DNA of 7,111 nt from Candidatus Woesebacteria bacterium (GCA_002686465.1 NZCP01000041.1:1-7111); one strand, 5' to 3'. Counted from the stretch's first letter, positions 1 through 5,321 are shown. Numbers and translations are program-made. Notes: generated from the letters alone by a model not told the origin.

Positions 1-2
1 CA

Positions 3-140
3 ACAGCATTTCTTGGATTACTGGCTCTTAATTTGAACGCGAGAGCAAAGTTCTATACAATAATCGGTATAGTACTCCTCGTGGGAGGGTTTCTTGTATG
101 GTTAAGCTCTTTATTGCGATCGTTAAAACGGCAAGGCTGA
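3..140 (+). CDS. C-terminal end of an unidentified membrane protein (partial)
   Basis: An open frame enters from the left edge and runs 45 codons to a TGA at 138-140. The visible peptide has a short hydrophobic piece, a linker with Arg/Lys (LNARAKF), a clear membrane span (about residues 17-38, YTIIGIVLLVGGFLVWLSSL) and a basic tail (LRSLKRQG), as expected for the cytoplasmic end of a polytopic membrane protein. It overlaps the start of the next gene by 43 nt in another frame, so the two are probably co-transcribed and translationally coupled. The family cannot be told from 45 residues. A glycosyltransferase or other polyprenyl-linked envelope enzyme would suit the neighbour, but that is a guess. 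The composition and overlap make a real gene end likely. Confidence 0.6.
   Translation, partial: TAFLGLLALNLNARAKFYTIIGIVLLVGGFLVWLSSLLRSLKRQG
76..100 (+). promoter_or_regulatory. Shine-Dalgarno of the UbiA-family gene inside a small hairpin
   Basis: GGGAGGG at 83-89 lies about 8 nt before the ATG at 98 and is the clearest Shine-Dalgarno in the window; it fixes this start. CCTC (77-80) can pair with GAGG (85-88) around a GTGG loop, with a T76-G89 wobble extension, so the site may be masked. Ribosomes translating the upstream overlapping gene would pass through and open it. The pairing is only 4-5 bp, so the masking is an inference. Confidence 0.45.
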
Positions 141-1057
141 GACAGTGGATAAAAAACATTGCTTTTTTTGCTGCCCTGCTATTTACCGGGAACCTTTTCA
201 ACCCAGAACTTCTAACACAAACTTTCCTCGGCTTCCTGACTCTATCTGTTCTGGTATCTTCTGTCTACTTTATAAACGATATCGTAGACGCACCCTTAGA
301 CAGACTTCATCCGTTTAAGAAAAAAAGGCCAATTGCAAATGGCACTTTGCCTATACCAGCTGCTGTCTTTCTTGCAATCACAATGGTAGCAGTGTCCCTG
401 TATAGTGCCTTCCTTTTATCCCAATTTTTCTTCCTGGCGCTCTTGGCTTATCTTGCTCTGCAGCTTTTATACACATTTTGGCTTAAGGGAATTGTTGTTG
501 GTGATATTTTGGCAATTGCGGCAGGATTTGTCTTGAGAATTTACGCAGGTGCATTTCTAATTGACGCCCACCTATCAATATGGTTTTTGCTTTGCGTCAT
601 CTCAGTTTCGCTTTTCCTGGCAGCGGGTAAACGACGAGCAGAATTTGCGATCTTGGCAGAAAGTGTTGCCTCCCAGCACCGAAAAACTCTAAGTCGTTAC
701 TCGCACCAACTTCTTGACGGATATCTCGCAATGTTTGCAACCGCCTCATGGCTGTCCTGGGCACTTTTTACTTTCTTCCAAGGAGAGGAAAGGGTTTTTT
801 ACCTCAGCCAAACCGTCTCCCCAAAACTACTTGATATCCTCCCGTTAACAATTTTGGGATCGGGAAAACTACTTATGGTTACCATACCAATCGTCATCTT
901 TGGAATAATGCGTTACCTTTATATCGTCTATGAAGGAGCAAAAGCAGAAAGCCCAGAAAGGATCCTTATAAGCGACAAGGTTCTTTTATCGTCCGTCTTT
1001 ATTTGGGGAGTGTTGGTAATTGTGATCCTCTATGGAGGATTGTATCCAAGCGCTTAA
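98..1057 (+). CDS. UbiA-superfamily decaprenyl-phosphate phosphoribosyltransferase (DPPR synthase-like)
   Basis: A polytopic membrane prenyl-phosphate transferase of 319 aa, normal length for the family. The first aspartate motif NDxxDxxxD is intact (N60, D61, D64, D68) and is followed by the basic KKKRPIANG segment (74-82). The second conserved region is YTFWLKGIVVGD (125-136). Features particular to the DPPR synthase branch (Rv3806c-like, EC 2.4.2.45) rather than quinone-type UbiA are RQWIKN near the N-terminus (15-20), GFVLRIYAGA (143-152), GKRRAEF (177-183) and the C-terminal RYLYIVYEG...ISDK block (272-294). That enzyme moves phosphoribose from PRPP to decaprenyl phosphate, giving the precursor of decaprenyl-phosphoryl-arabinose or -ribose donors. 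The start is set by a strong Shine-Dalgarno and by the usual short N-terminus before RQWIKN. The lipid length used here is unknown. Epimerase partners (DprE1/DprE2) are not in the window. Confidence 0.85.
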   Translation: MVKLFIAIVKTARLRQWIKNIAFFAALLFTGNLFNPELLTQTFLGFLTLSVLVSSVYFINDIVDAPLDRLHPFKKKRPIANGTLPIPAAVFLAITMVAVSLYSAFLLSQFFFLALLAYLALQLLYTFWLKGIVVGDILAIAAGFVLRIYAGAFLIDAHLSIWFLLCVISVSLFLAAGKRRAEFAILAESVASQHRKTLSRYSHQLLDGYLAMFATASWLSWALFTFFQGEERVFYLSQTVSPKLLDILPLTILGSGKLLMVTIPIVIFGIMRYLYIVYEGAKAESPERILISDKVLLSSVFIWGVLVIVILYGGLYPSA

Positions 1058-1933
1058 TTATTCTTCGCTTTTCGTCTCATCAGAAGAGGAGTCTTCTCCA
1101 ACTTTTTTGGCATATGTGGCCGAAATCCAACCTTCCTTGCCATCCTCATACTCTATTTTAAACCAGGTTCCACCCTCGTTTTCCTCTATATAAGTAAACG
1201 TTTCCCCGGGATCTACCTGTGCTGATTCTGTTGCCTGTGTTGTTGGCTCCATCCTAACCCGTAAAAATCCGGTTGGCGTGTCAAGAATCTCAACCAATGC
1301 CTTTTCCCCATCTGCCGATTTCTCCTCATCAGATATGGCGTCTCCATCATCTTTCTTTTCTTCTTCAACTTCGGCAAGCATTGCCTCAACGGTCAGTTTA
1401 TACCCTGCTTCTGCCCGAGCGTTTATCTCGCGGTCGGCAAACCCTGGTCGAGAGATGACAATTTTGTGCTCACCTACAGGAAGACTACTTACTTTAATCG
1501 GAGTAAACCCTCGCACTTCGCCATCAACAACGACTTGGGCTGAGTCCGGCGAGGAGACAACAGCGAGCTGTGCTAACTTGCCAGCAACCGTCTCGAATGA
1601 TAATACCTCACCAGCAGACTTTGCCTCAGTCTCCCCAAAGTCTCTCTTCACTACTGTTTTAACACCACTAGTCAAAGTAATCTTTGTTCCCCATGGCGCC
1701 AAACCACCATTGGTCGAAATAGGAACCAATCGCATAATGGTTTCTCCGGGACCTTTCACAGTATCATACGGTGTTGTCCCTACTTGTTCGCCATCGAGGA
1801 AAACCGTTGACTGAGGGGTAGTCTCTATCTGAAGTCCTGCCTGGGATGGTACAAGTCTACCCCGTAAGAAAAATCCACCAACTCCCAGAATAACTAAAAC
1901 AATCCCTGCTGCCAAAATCCACTTTCTCTGCAT
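1058..1933 (-). CDS. Membrane-anchored protein with two PEGA domains and an SH3b domain
   Basis: The frame is open from 2008; I start it at 1933, giving 291 aa, because a promoter -10 covers the ATG at 1948 and the product then begins MQRKWILAAG. In this numbering one membrane span (about 5-23) leads to an outside region. PEGA domain 1 (about 34-100) has LDGEQVGTTPYD. PEGA domain 2 (about 122-186) has VVVDGEVRGFTPIKVSSLPVGEH and ISRPGF, the classic PEGA pattern. A very acidic linker (about 187-212) follows, then an SH3b domain (about 213-277) with LRVRMEP, WFKIEYEDGKEGWISATYA, and an acidic tail. PEGA and bacterial SH3 domains are usually extracytoplasmic and bind envelope carbohydrate or peptidoglycan; no catalytic motif is visible. 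Its stop abuts the stop of the convergent UbiA gene with no spacer. Starts at 1948 or 2008 remain possible. Confidence 0.85.
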   Translation of the reverse strand: MQRKWILAAGIVLVILGVGGFFLRGRLVPSQAGLQIETTPQSTVFLDGEQVGTTPYDTVKGPGETIMRLVPISTNGGLAPWGTKITLTSGVKTVVKRDFGETEAKSAGEVLSFETVAGKLAQLAVVSSPDSAQVVVDGEVRGFTPIKVSSLPVGEHKIVISRPGFADREINARAEAGYKLTVEAMLAEVEEEKKDDGDAISDEEKSADGEKALVEILDTPTGFLRVRMEPTTQATESAQVDPGETFTYIEENEGGTWFKIEYEDGKEGWISATYAKKVGEDSSSDETKSEE

Positions 1934-1943
1934 GTTCGCCGCA

Positions 1944-1972
1944 AGCATATCAAAACGGCCTATAAAAAACAA
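1944..1972 (-). promoter_or_regulatory. Probable promoter of the PEGA/SH3b gene
   Basis: Read on the minus strand: TTGTTT (1972-1967), a 17-nt spacer, then TATGCT (1949-1944) preceded by TG one base upstream, an extended -10. Transcription would begin around 1936-1938, only a few bases before the ATG at 1933, giving an almost leaderless mRNA. No Shine-Dalgarno precedes that ATG. Confidence 0.45.
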
Positions 1973-1987
1973 GATGGGGCTGTAGCG

Positions 1988-1996
1988 TGATATACT
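1988..1996 (+). promoter_or_regulatory. Extended -10 promoter of the 198-aa gene, leaderless
   Basis: TG-A-TATACT is a 5/6 match to TATAAT with the extended TGn element. Six bases separate it from the ATG at 2003, so the predicted +1 falls at or next to the start codon. There is no good -35 hexamer 17 nt upstream, which extended -10 promoters tolerate, and no Shine-Dalgarno. Confidence 0.5.
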
Positions 1997-2002
1997 CCGG
2001 CC

Positions 2003-2599
2003 ATGCAAAGAAACGAAGGGGACAGAAAGGAAGCGGAGGGGAATGAGTGGTACCGACTAGAAGATGACATGGGAGGAACAGTTGTTTTAGAGGTCTTAAC
2101 CACAGAAAGGATTGTATTTCTGGTCATGTATAACACTATAAAACCTCCCAATCAAAAAACTGTTGCCCTTTCTGGGGAAGAAAATCCAGGGATAGTTGAG
2201 AAGTTCAGGAAGATTATTCATCTTGCCGAAGGAAGGACAGATGATACCGGCCCTATGCTGGCTTTATCACAAGAAAGGCCTCAACCTGGAGAATGGAGAA
2301 TTAGAGGTATGAAAATAAGGGTGGGTGGTAAGTCGGGAGAGCCCCAATTTGTGATCCAGGGCATTCAGAACGGCGCAGGAGGGCCAAGTGCACTAGATAT
2401 CATAATCACAGGAAATGGGGATGCCGCACTCACAATGAGGGATCCAGAACTAGAAAGAACATCACCACTCAAACATCAGAAGCTTGAAATGCAGTTTAAT
2501 CCATCTCAAGGTGGAACACACTACCCCGGCGTTGCTAAGGAATTTCGAGCCATTGCCAGACTAATTGCGGAAAACGCAATCCGCAGGTCTTCTTCTTAA
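2003..2599 (+). CDS. Hypothetical soluble protein, 198 aa
   Basis: I do not recognise this protein. It has no signal peptide, no membrane span and no cysteine. The N-terminal 25 residues are strongly charged (MQRNEGDRKEAEGNEWYRLEDD). The middle alternates hydrophobic strands with turns (TVVLEVLTTERIVFLVMYNT about 26-45; REWRI-like GEWRIRGMKIRVGG about 96-109; QFVIQGIQNG; ALDIIITGNGDAALTM), suggesting a mostly beta cytoplasmic fold. It ends in an amphipathic helix (GVAKEFRAIARLIAENAIRR) and a serine tail. The start at 2003 is supported by the adjacent extended -10. AGCGGAGGGG at 2031-2040 looks like a Shine-Dalgarno, but the ATG behind it (2043) is out of frame. It is transcribed away from the PEGA/SH3b gene and ends 49 nt before the tRNA. 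A real gene is likely from length, clean codons and promoter; the function is unknown. Confidence 0.7.
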   Translation: MQRNEGDRKEAEGNEWYRLEDDMGGTVVLEVLTTERIVFLVMYNTIKPPNQKTVALSGEENPGIVEKFRKIIHLAEGRTDDTGPMLALSQERPQPGEWRIRGMKIRVGGKSGEPQFVIQGIQNGAGGPSALDIIITGNGDAALTMRDPELERTSPLKHQKLEMQFNPSQGGTHYPGVAKEFRAIARLIAENAIRRSSS

Positions 2600-2632
2600 T
2601 ATACTTCTGTCGCTTTTGAGGCTAAATTATGC

Positions 2633-2638
2633 TAATAT
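2633..2638 (+). promoter_or_regulatory. Possible -10 box of the tRNA-Cys gene
   Basis: TAATAT ends 10 nt before the first base of the tRNA, so a start near 2645 would give a very short 5' leader. An overlapping alternative is TATGCT (2628-2633). No convincing -35 is visible, so this is weak. Confidence 0.3.
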
Positions 2639-2648
2639 CACCTTACTC

Positions 2649-2720
2649 GACCGGATACTCGAGTGGTTCAGAGAACTGTCTGCAAAACAGTTTACGCGGG
2701 TTCGAATCCCGCTCCGGTCT
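2649..2720 (+). tRNA. trnC: tRNA-Cys (anticodon GCA)
   Basis: A complete 72-nt cloverleaf can be drawn. The acceptor GACCGGA (2649-2655) pairs fully with TCCGGTC (2713-2719). The D stem is CTC/GAG (2658-2660 with 2671-2673), with GTGGTT in the loop. The anticodon stem ACTGT/ACAGT (2675-2679 with 2687-2691) carries the loop CTGCAAA, giving anticodon GCA at 2682-2684. The T stem GCGGG/CCCGC (2696-2700 with 2708-2712) carries the loop TTCGAAT. The discriminator base is T2720, the expected cysteine identity base. CCA is not encoded (the next bases are CAAG), so it must be added by a nucleotidyltransferase. No terminator hairpin follows closely. Confidence 0.96.
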
Positions 2721-2893
2721 CAAGTCTTTCCCCATTTCTTGTAATATTCCTTACATTTTCGGTCTTGATTGTTATCCTTTTTTCCGACTATTGATGAATG
2801 GCGTGGTTATTTTGCCCGGATAAGGGCACTACAGCCCTCCCACGTAGTAGTTTAACAAGGCCTTCGTCCTTCGGAAATCCAGCGCCGAAAAAC
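2721..2893. other. Gap between tRNA-Cys and the M23 promoter, no credible gene
   Basis: The only long frames here run through the tRNA or the downstream promoter and hairpins and have poor protein-like composition, so I call no gene. There are short inverted repeats: TGCCC/GGGCA (2813-2817 with 2824-2828), enclosed by CGTGG/CCACG (2802-2806 with 2840-2844), and a competing GGGC/GCCC (2824-2827 with 2834-2837). No T-tract follows them. GTCCTTCGG (2866-2874) is nearly complementary to CCGAAAGGAC (3025-3034) at the M23 ribosome binding site. These could be chance. Confidence 0.35.
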
Positions 2894-2922
2894 TTGACTT
2901 TGTGCCTAAAAAAGGGTAATAT
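2894..2922 (+). promoter_or_regulatory. Sigma-70-type promoter of the M23 leader
   Basis: TTGACT (2894-2899, 5/6 to TTGACA), an exact 17-nt spacer and TAATAT (2917-2922). Transcription should start near 2929, giving a leader of about 113 nt before the peptidase ATG. The same TTGACT hexamer occurs in the promoter at 5291-5319. Confidence 0.6.
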
Positions 2923-2930
2923 AGGCGCAG

Positions 2931-2959
2931 TTCTCACCACTTTGAGTGAGAATTTTTTT
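2931..2959 (+). terminator. Intrinsic terminator 1 (leader)
   Basis: TTCTCAC (2931-2937) pairs with GTGAGAA (2946-2952), a perfect 7-bp stem with an 8-nt loop, followed at once by seven T (2953-2959). It lies within about 30 nt of the predicted start of transcription. Confidence 0.65.
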
Positions 2960-2961
2960 GT

Positions 2962-2991
2962 ATATCCCGGCTCTATACCGGGATATTTTTT
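2962..2991 (+). terminator. Intrinsic terminator 2 (leader)
   Basis: ATATCCCGG (2962-2970) pairs perfectly with CCGGGATAT (2978-2986), a 9-bp stem with a 7-nt loop, followed by a run of T to 2991. It begins 2 nt after the T-tract of terminator 1, making a tandem pair. Confidence 0.7.
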
Positions 2992-3002
2992 CAGAGTTGT
3001 GC

Positions 3003-3034
3003 CCCGCCTATTGGCGGGATTAGTCCGAAAGGAC
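3003..3034 (+). promoter_or_regulatory. Two leader hairpins, the second holding the M23 Shine-Dalgarno
   Basis: CCCGCC (3003-3008) pairs with GGCGGG (3013-3018) around TATT. GTCC (3023-3026) pairs with GGAC (3031-3034) around GAAA, a GNRA-type tetraloop. The likely Shine-Dalgarno AAAGGA (3028-3033) lies in the loop and 3' arm of the second hairpin, 8 nt before the ATG at 3042, so its folding would hinder initiation. Confidence 0.5.
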
Positions 3035-3041
3035 CGCCGTC

Positions 3042-3722
3042 ATGATAAATCTAACGCTAAACATGCCTAATTATCGCCTTAATCTGGCACTAAGTGTCAC
3101 AAAGAGGCGAAAAAAGGCCTTTGTCTCTCAAATTCGCAAGTACATAGAAATGCTGCGAAATATCCGTGTGGGGAGTCCAGTATCCCGTGCTGTCAGGCAT
3201 GTCCTTGAGCGCGTTAATTTCAAGGCTATTCTTGGTGGAAACCTTGCCGTTATTGTACTAACCTCAGGCACATTTGTGCCTACAGTTGGTAGCAGCGGCA
3301 ATATTGAGCCTGAAATAACCATAATTGAGGCTGGAGAGGCTACATTGCCAACCGAGGTTAATGTTAGGTATCCAGTTGTGGAGGTTAAGTTCAACCAGGG
3401 ATTCCACTACTTTCACAAAGGAATTGATCTAGACGGTGAAACTGGGGACAAAGTTTATCCAATTGCTAAGGGTATTGTTACATCTCTCGGTTTCGAGCGT
3501 TTCACTCTAGGTAACACCATTACAGTTAAACACGACAACGGGCTTGAATCTGTTTATGCCCACCTCTCTCGTATTGACGTTCGTGAGGGTGATGAAGTTG
3601 ACCCTAATAAACCTCTTGGAAAACTGGGTTCTACCGGTCGCTCTACTGGACCCCATCTTCATTTAGAGGTATATAAAGACGGAAGGGTTGTTAACCCAAG
3701 AAGTGTTCTGGGATATCGTTAA
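3042..3722 (+). CDS. M23-family (LytM-type) metallopeptidase, membrane-anchored
   Basis: A 226-aa zinc peptidase expected to cut peptidoglycan cross-links outside the membrane. The C-terminal M23 domain (about 110-223) has every expected residue: H125 and D129 in HKGID, H174 in YAHLS, and H205/H207 in GPHLHLEV; H125, D129 and H207 are the metal ligands by family knowledge. The N-terminal 59 residues are basic (KRRKK at 21-25) and would stay in the cytoplasm. A single hydrophobic segment (about 62-82, ILGGNLAVIVLTSGTFVPTV) is an anchor or an internal signal. No LysM or long coiled coil is present, unlike many M23 cell-separation proteins. The ATG at 3042 has AAAGGA at the right distance; an ATG at 3063 is an alternative lacking one. 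The gene follows its own promoter and structured leader and is convergent with the gene ending at 3831. I see no terminator in the 108-nt gap. Confidence 0.9.
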   Translation: MINLTLNMPNYRLNLALSVTKRRKKAFVSQIRKYIEMLRNIRVGSPVSRAVRHVLERVNFKAILGGNLAVIVLTSGTFVPTVGSSGNIEPEITIIEAGEATLPTEVNVRYPVVEVKFNQGFHYFHKGIDLDGETGDKVYPIAKGIVTSLGFERFTLGNTITVKHDNGLESVYAHLSRIDVREGDEVDPNKPLGKLGSTGRSTGPHLHLEVYKDGRVVNPRSVLGYR

Positions 3723-3830
3723 TATTCCACCCCTGGAGTAAGCTTTACTGTGTGAATTTGCTTGCAATGAGGATATTCGGCTGAGCTCAGTAGAAGCCTT
3801 AGTTGAACCTGAAGGTAGAGAGGATTTGCT

Positions 3831-4439
3831 TCATTTTGCCTCTTTTAATGTCTCAAGGATGTTGTCCATTTCTCTAAGAACTGCTTCATTGTGGTCTTTC
3901 GGAACAGTGTAGTTTATATCGCCTACTAAGGTCGGGTTTATAAATTCGTTACCTATATCTCCACAAAAATCAAATACGGTAGTAGTATCAGGATTACTAG
4001 TCCTTGATGGATCCATTGTAAATCTTCGCAATGTTCCAACTCCAGATTCAATTTGTACATATTTTTTATCCCGGAGATCTTCAACTGGTCCTTCTGGAAT
4101 TTCGCCTTCAAAAATACATCCACCGCCACCATATGCTGACTGGTATATCTTAATCATATACCCTTCCTTTATTAAAGTAAGAGTATCAGAGATATCGTCT
4201 CTTTTAACGTCTAAGTCCCATAACGTGGGATATTGAATTGAGTAAGACTTAAGAAGGTTGTTGGGTAATTGAGTACTCGTGTACATTTCCCAGTTGGCAG
4301 ACTCATCTTGCATTGCTGTGGGTGATGGGGATGGTTGGGGTTGGCTTGTGGTACGGCCTAAATAATATGCGCCCCCGATTGCTGCAGCTACAAGAATAAC
4401 TATTAAAATTACAATTTCAATAAATCCTCTTTGTTTCAT
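3831..4439 (-). CDS. Membrane-anchored extracytoplasmic protein, 202 aa, paralogue of its neighbour
   Basis: The N-terminus MKQRGFIEIVILIVILVAAA is a short basic leader plus a membrane span (about 6-27). It resembles a type IV prepilin leader (G then F), but the acidic residue E8 is at +3 rather than +5 after a cut at G5. A Ser/Pro/Gln-rich linker (31-48) follows, then a soluble domain with YSIQYPTLWDL (66-76), a motif type seen at the start of PsbP-like lipoprotein or surface domains, and two cysteines (C108, C159) that could form a disulfide. No catalytic motif is seen. It lies 26 nt downstream of its 272-aa paralogue, whose first 35 residues it nearly repeats. A poor -10 (GACAAT, 4451-4446) lies 6 nt before the ATG, and AAAGG is 14 nt away, so expression may depend on read-through. 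The function is unknown. Confidence 0.75.
   Translation of the reverse strand: MKQRGFIEIVILIVILVAAAIGGAYYLGRTTSQPQPSPSPTAMQDESANWEMYTSTQLPNNLLKSYSIQYPTLWDLDVKRDDISDTLTLIKEGYMIKIYQSAYGGGGCIFEGEIPEGPVEDLRDKKYVQIESGVGTLRRFTMDPSRTSNPDTTTVFDFCGDIGNEFINPTLVGDINYTVPKDHNEAVLREMDNILETLKEAK
4345..4439 (-). repeat. Duplicated 5' anchor cassette, copy 2
   Basis: These 95 nt encode the leader, membrane span and start of the linker. They align without gaps to 5190-5284, with 16 differences by my hand count (about 83% identity). Beyond this the two genes diverge strongly, apart from a short W-x-x-Y-T match after the linker. Confidence 0.75.
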
Positions 4440-4465
4440 TGCTTAATTGTCTACCTTTTTAGTTG

Positions 4466-5284
4466 TCATGGTTTTACAGAGCTGGGGTCAGCAATAATAA
4501 TATTCTCTAAGTCTTTGATTAGAGACTCTACTTGTTGAGAACCCTCTAGAATCGCAAGATATGAATCATTAAGGAGCTCCTCGACACTTTCAGGTGTTAA
4601 TACCTGTTTACCTGAGTCAAACAATTGATCATTAACAAAGTATTTGTCTTCTACCCTTCTAAGATCTGGATCATCCTTCTTAATCGCTTCTTTGTCCGCC
4701 ACGATTCGTATTTTTTCTCCATTTGGTAGATTTAACTCTCTAACTCCTCTTACATAGATTGGTTTATAGTCAGAATTTGGACCTTCTGTCCAAGTACCTG
4801 TGTGTATATAAACACTCGTATTATCACTCTTTCTAATAAGTTTGCCAGTGGGTGTGATATCAGATGGACCGTGGCAGCAATGCTGAGAAGAAGAATCAGA
4901 TATGGTTATAAAAGAATAATTATTTACTGGATTTACTAAAACATAACGAGAATCTTTGGCGTCACATCTGCCTTTAGTGGCTCCTGATATATTTTTTAAA
5001 GGTAGTTTATCTAAATCAATTTCTCCTGAGAAGGAAATGCTATCCTGTTCATTCATACAGAATTGCGATAAAGCTTTTTGGAAAATATTATTTGTATATG
5101 TTTTCCAATTTACAGTTTCATTGGTCCCACTCGATCCATCACTGGTCTCTGGAACTGTCACAGGATCTGGTGAAACAGAAGTAGGCTGACTTGTGCTGCG
5201 ACCTAGATAATATGCTCCAGCGCCAACCGCAGCTACAAGAACAACTACTAAAATTACAATTTCTATAAACCCTCTTTGTTTCAT
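4466..5284 (-). CDS. Membrane-anchored extracytoplasmic protein, 272 aa, first of a tandem pair
   Basis: The N-terminus MKQRGFIEIVILVVVLVAAV gives a basic leader and one membrane span (about 6-27), then a low-complexity Ser/Thr/Pro/Val linker (31-57), NWKTYT (59-64) and an ectodomain of about 205 residues that I cannot assign. It contains four cysteines (C76, C107 and the adjacent pair C136/C137), suggesting disulfides outside the cell, a likely beta-rich centre and a more helical, acidic C-terminus (SVEELLNDSYLAILEG, SLIKDLENIII). The leader looks prepilin-like but lacks the canonical +5 Glu, so pilin processing is uncertain. The start is supported by its identity with the paralogue's start and by the promoter 6 nt upstream. 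It begins 37 nt after groEL on the same strand, yet has its own promoter. No enzyme motif is visible. Confidence 0.75.
   Translation of the reverse strand: MKQRGFIEIVILVVVLVAAVGAGAYYLGRSTSQPTSVSPDPVTVPETSDGSSGTNETVNWKTYTNNIFQKALSQFCMNEQDSISFSGEIDLDKLPLKNISGATKGRCDAKDSRYVLVNPVNNYSFITISDSSSQHCCHGPSDITPTGKLIRKSDNTSVYIHTGTWTEGPNSDYKPIYVRGVRELNLPNGEKIRIVADKEAIKKDDPDLRRVEDKYFVNDQLFDSGKQVLTPESVEELLNDSYLAILEGSQQVESLIKDLENIIIADPSSVKP
5190..5284 (-). repeat. Duplicated 5' anchor cassette, copy 1
   Basis: Partner of the copy at 4345-4439, about 83% identical over 95 nt. Similarity continues weakly into the 12 bases upstream of both ATGs (7 of 12 identical), so the duplicated unit may have included the -10 region. 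Confidence 0.75.
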
Positions 5285-5290
5285 TAATCA

Positions 5291-5319
5291 ATTATGGAAC
5301 TATTTATAAATGAAGTCAA
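5291..5319 (-). promoter_or_regulatory. Promoter of the 272-aa gene, leaderless
   Basis: Minus strand: TTGACT (5319-5314), exactly 17 nt, CATAAT (5296-5291), then 6 nt to the ATG at 5284. The predicted +1 falls on or beside the start codon, and no Shine-Dalgarno is present. The -35 lies 2 nt after the groEL stop codon (5324-5322). Confidence 0.6.
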
Positions 5320-5321
5320 AC

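Noticed and set aside
1278..1814. 178-codon plus-strand frame opposite the PEGA/SH3b gene
   Set aside because: Ser/Pro/Thr-rich shadow of a well-supported gene on the other strand; no start signal.
1960..2151. 63-codon minus-strand frame upstream of the PEGA/SH3b gene
   Set aside because: Antisense to the start of the 198-aa gene and overlaps the promoters.
2629..2823. 64-codon frame across tRNA-Cys
   Set aside because: It reads straight through a complete tRNA and has no protein-like conservation signal.
2798..3070. 90-codon frame before the M23 gene
   Set aside because: It runs through a near-consensus promoter and two terminator hairpins, and it lacks a ribosome binding site.
3128..3394. 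88-codon minus-strand frame opposite the M23 gene
   Set aside because: Shadow of a coding region with clear M23 motifs.
3781..3790. Perfect palindrome CTGAGCTCAG
   Set aside because: Only 10 bp, no second copy or T-tract, so it may be chance. The nearby AGTAA/TTACT hairpin (3737-3749) is too weak to call a terminator for either convergent gene.
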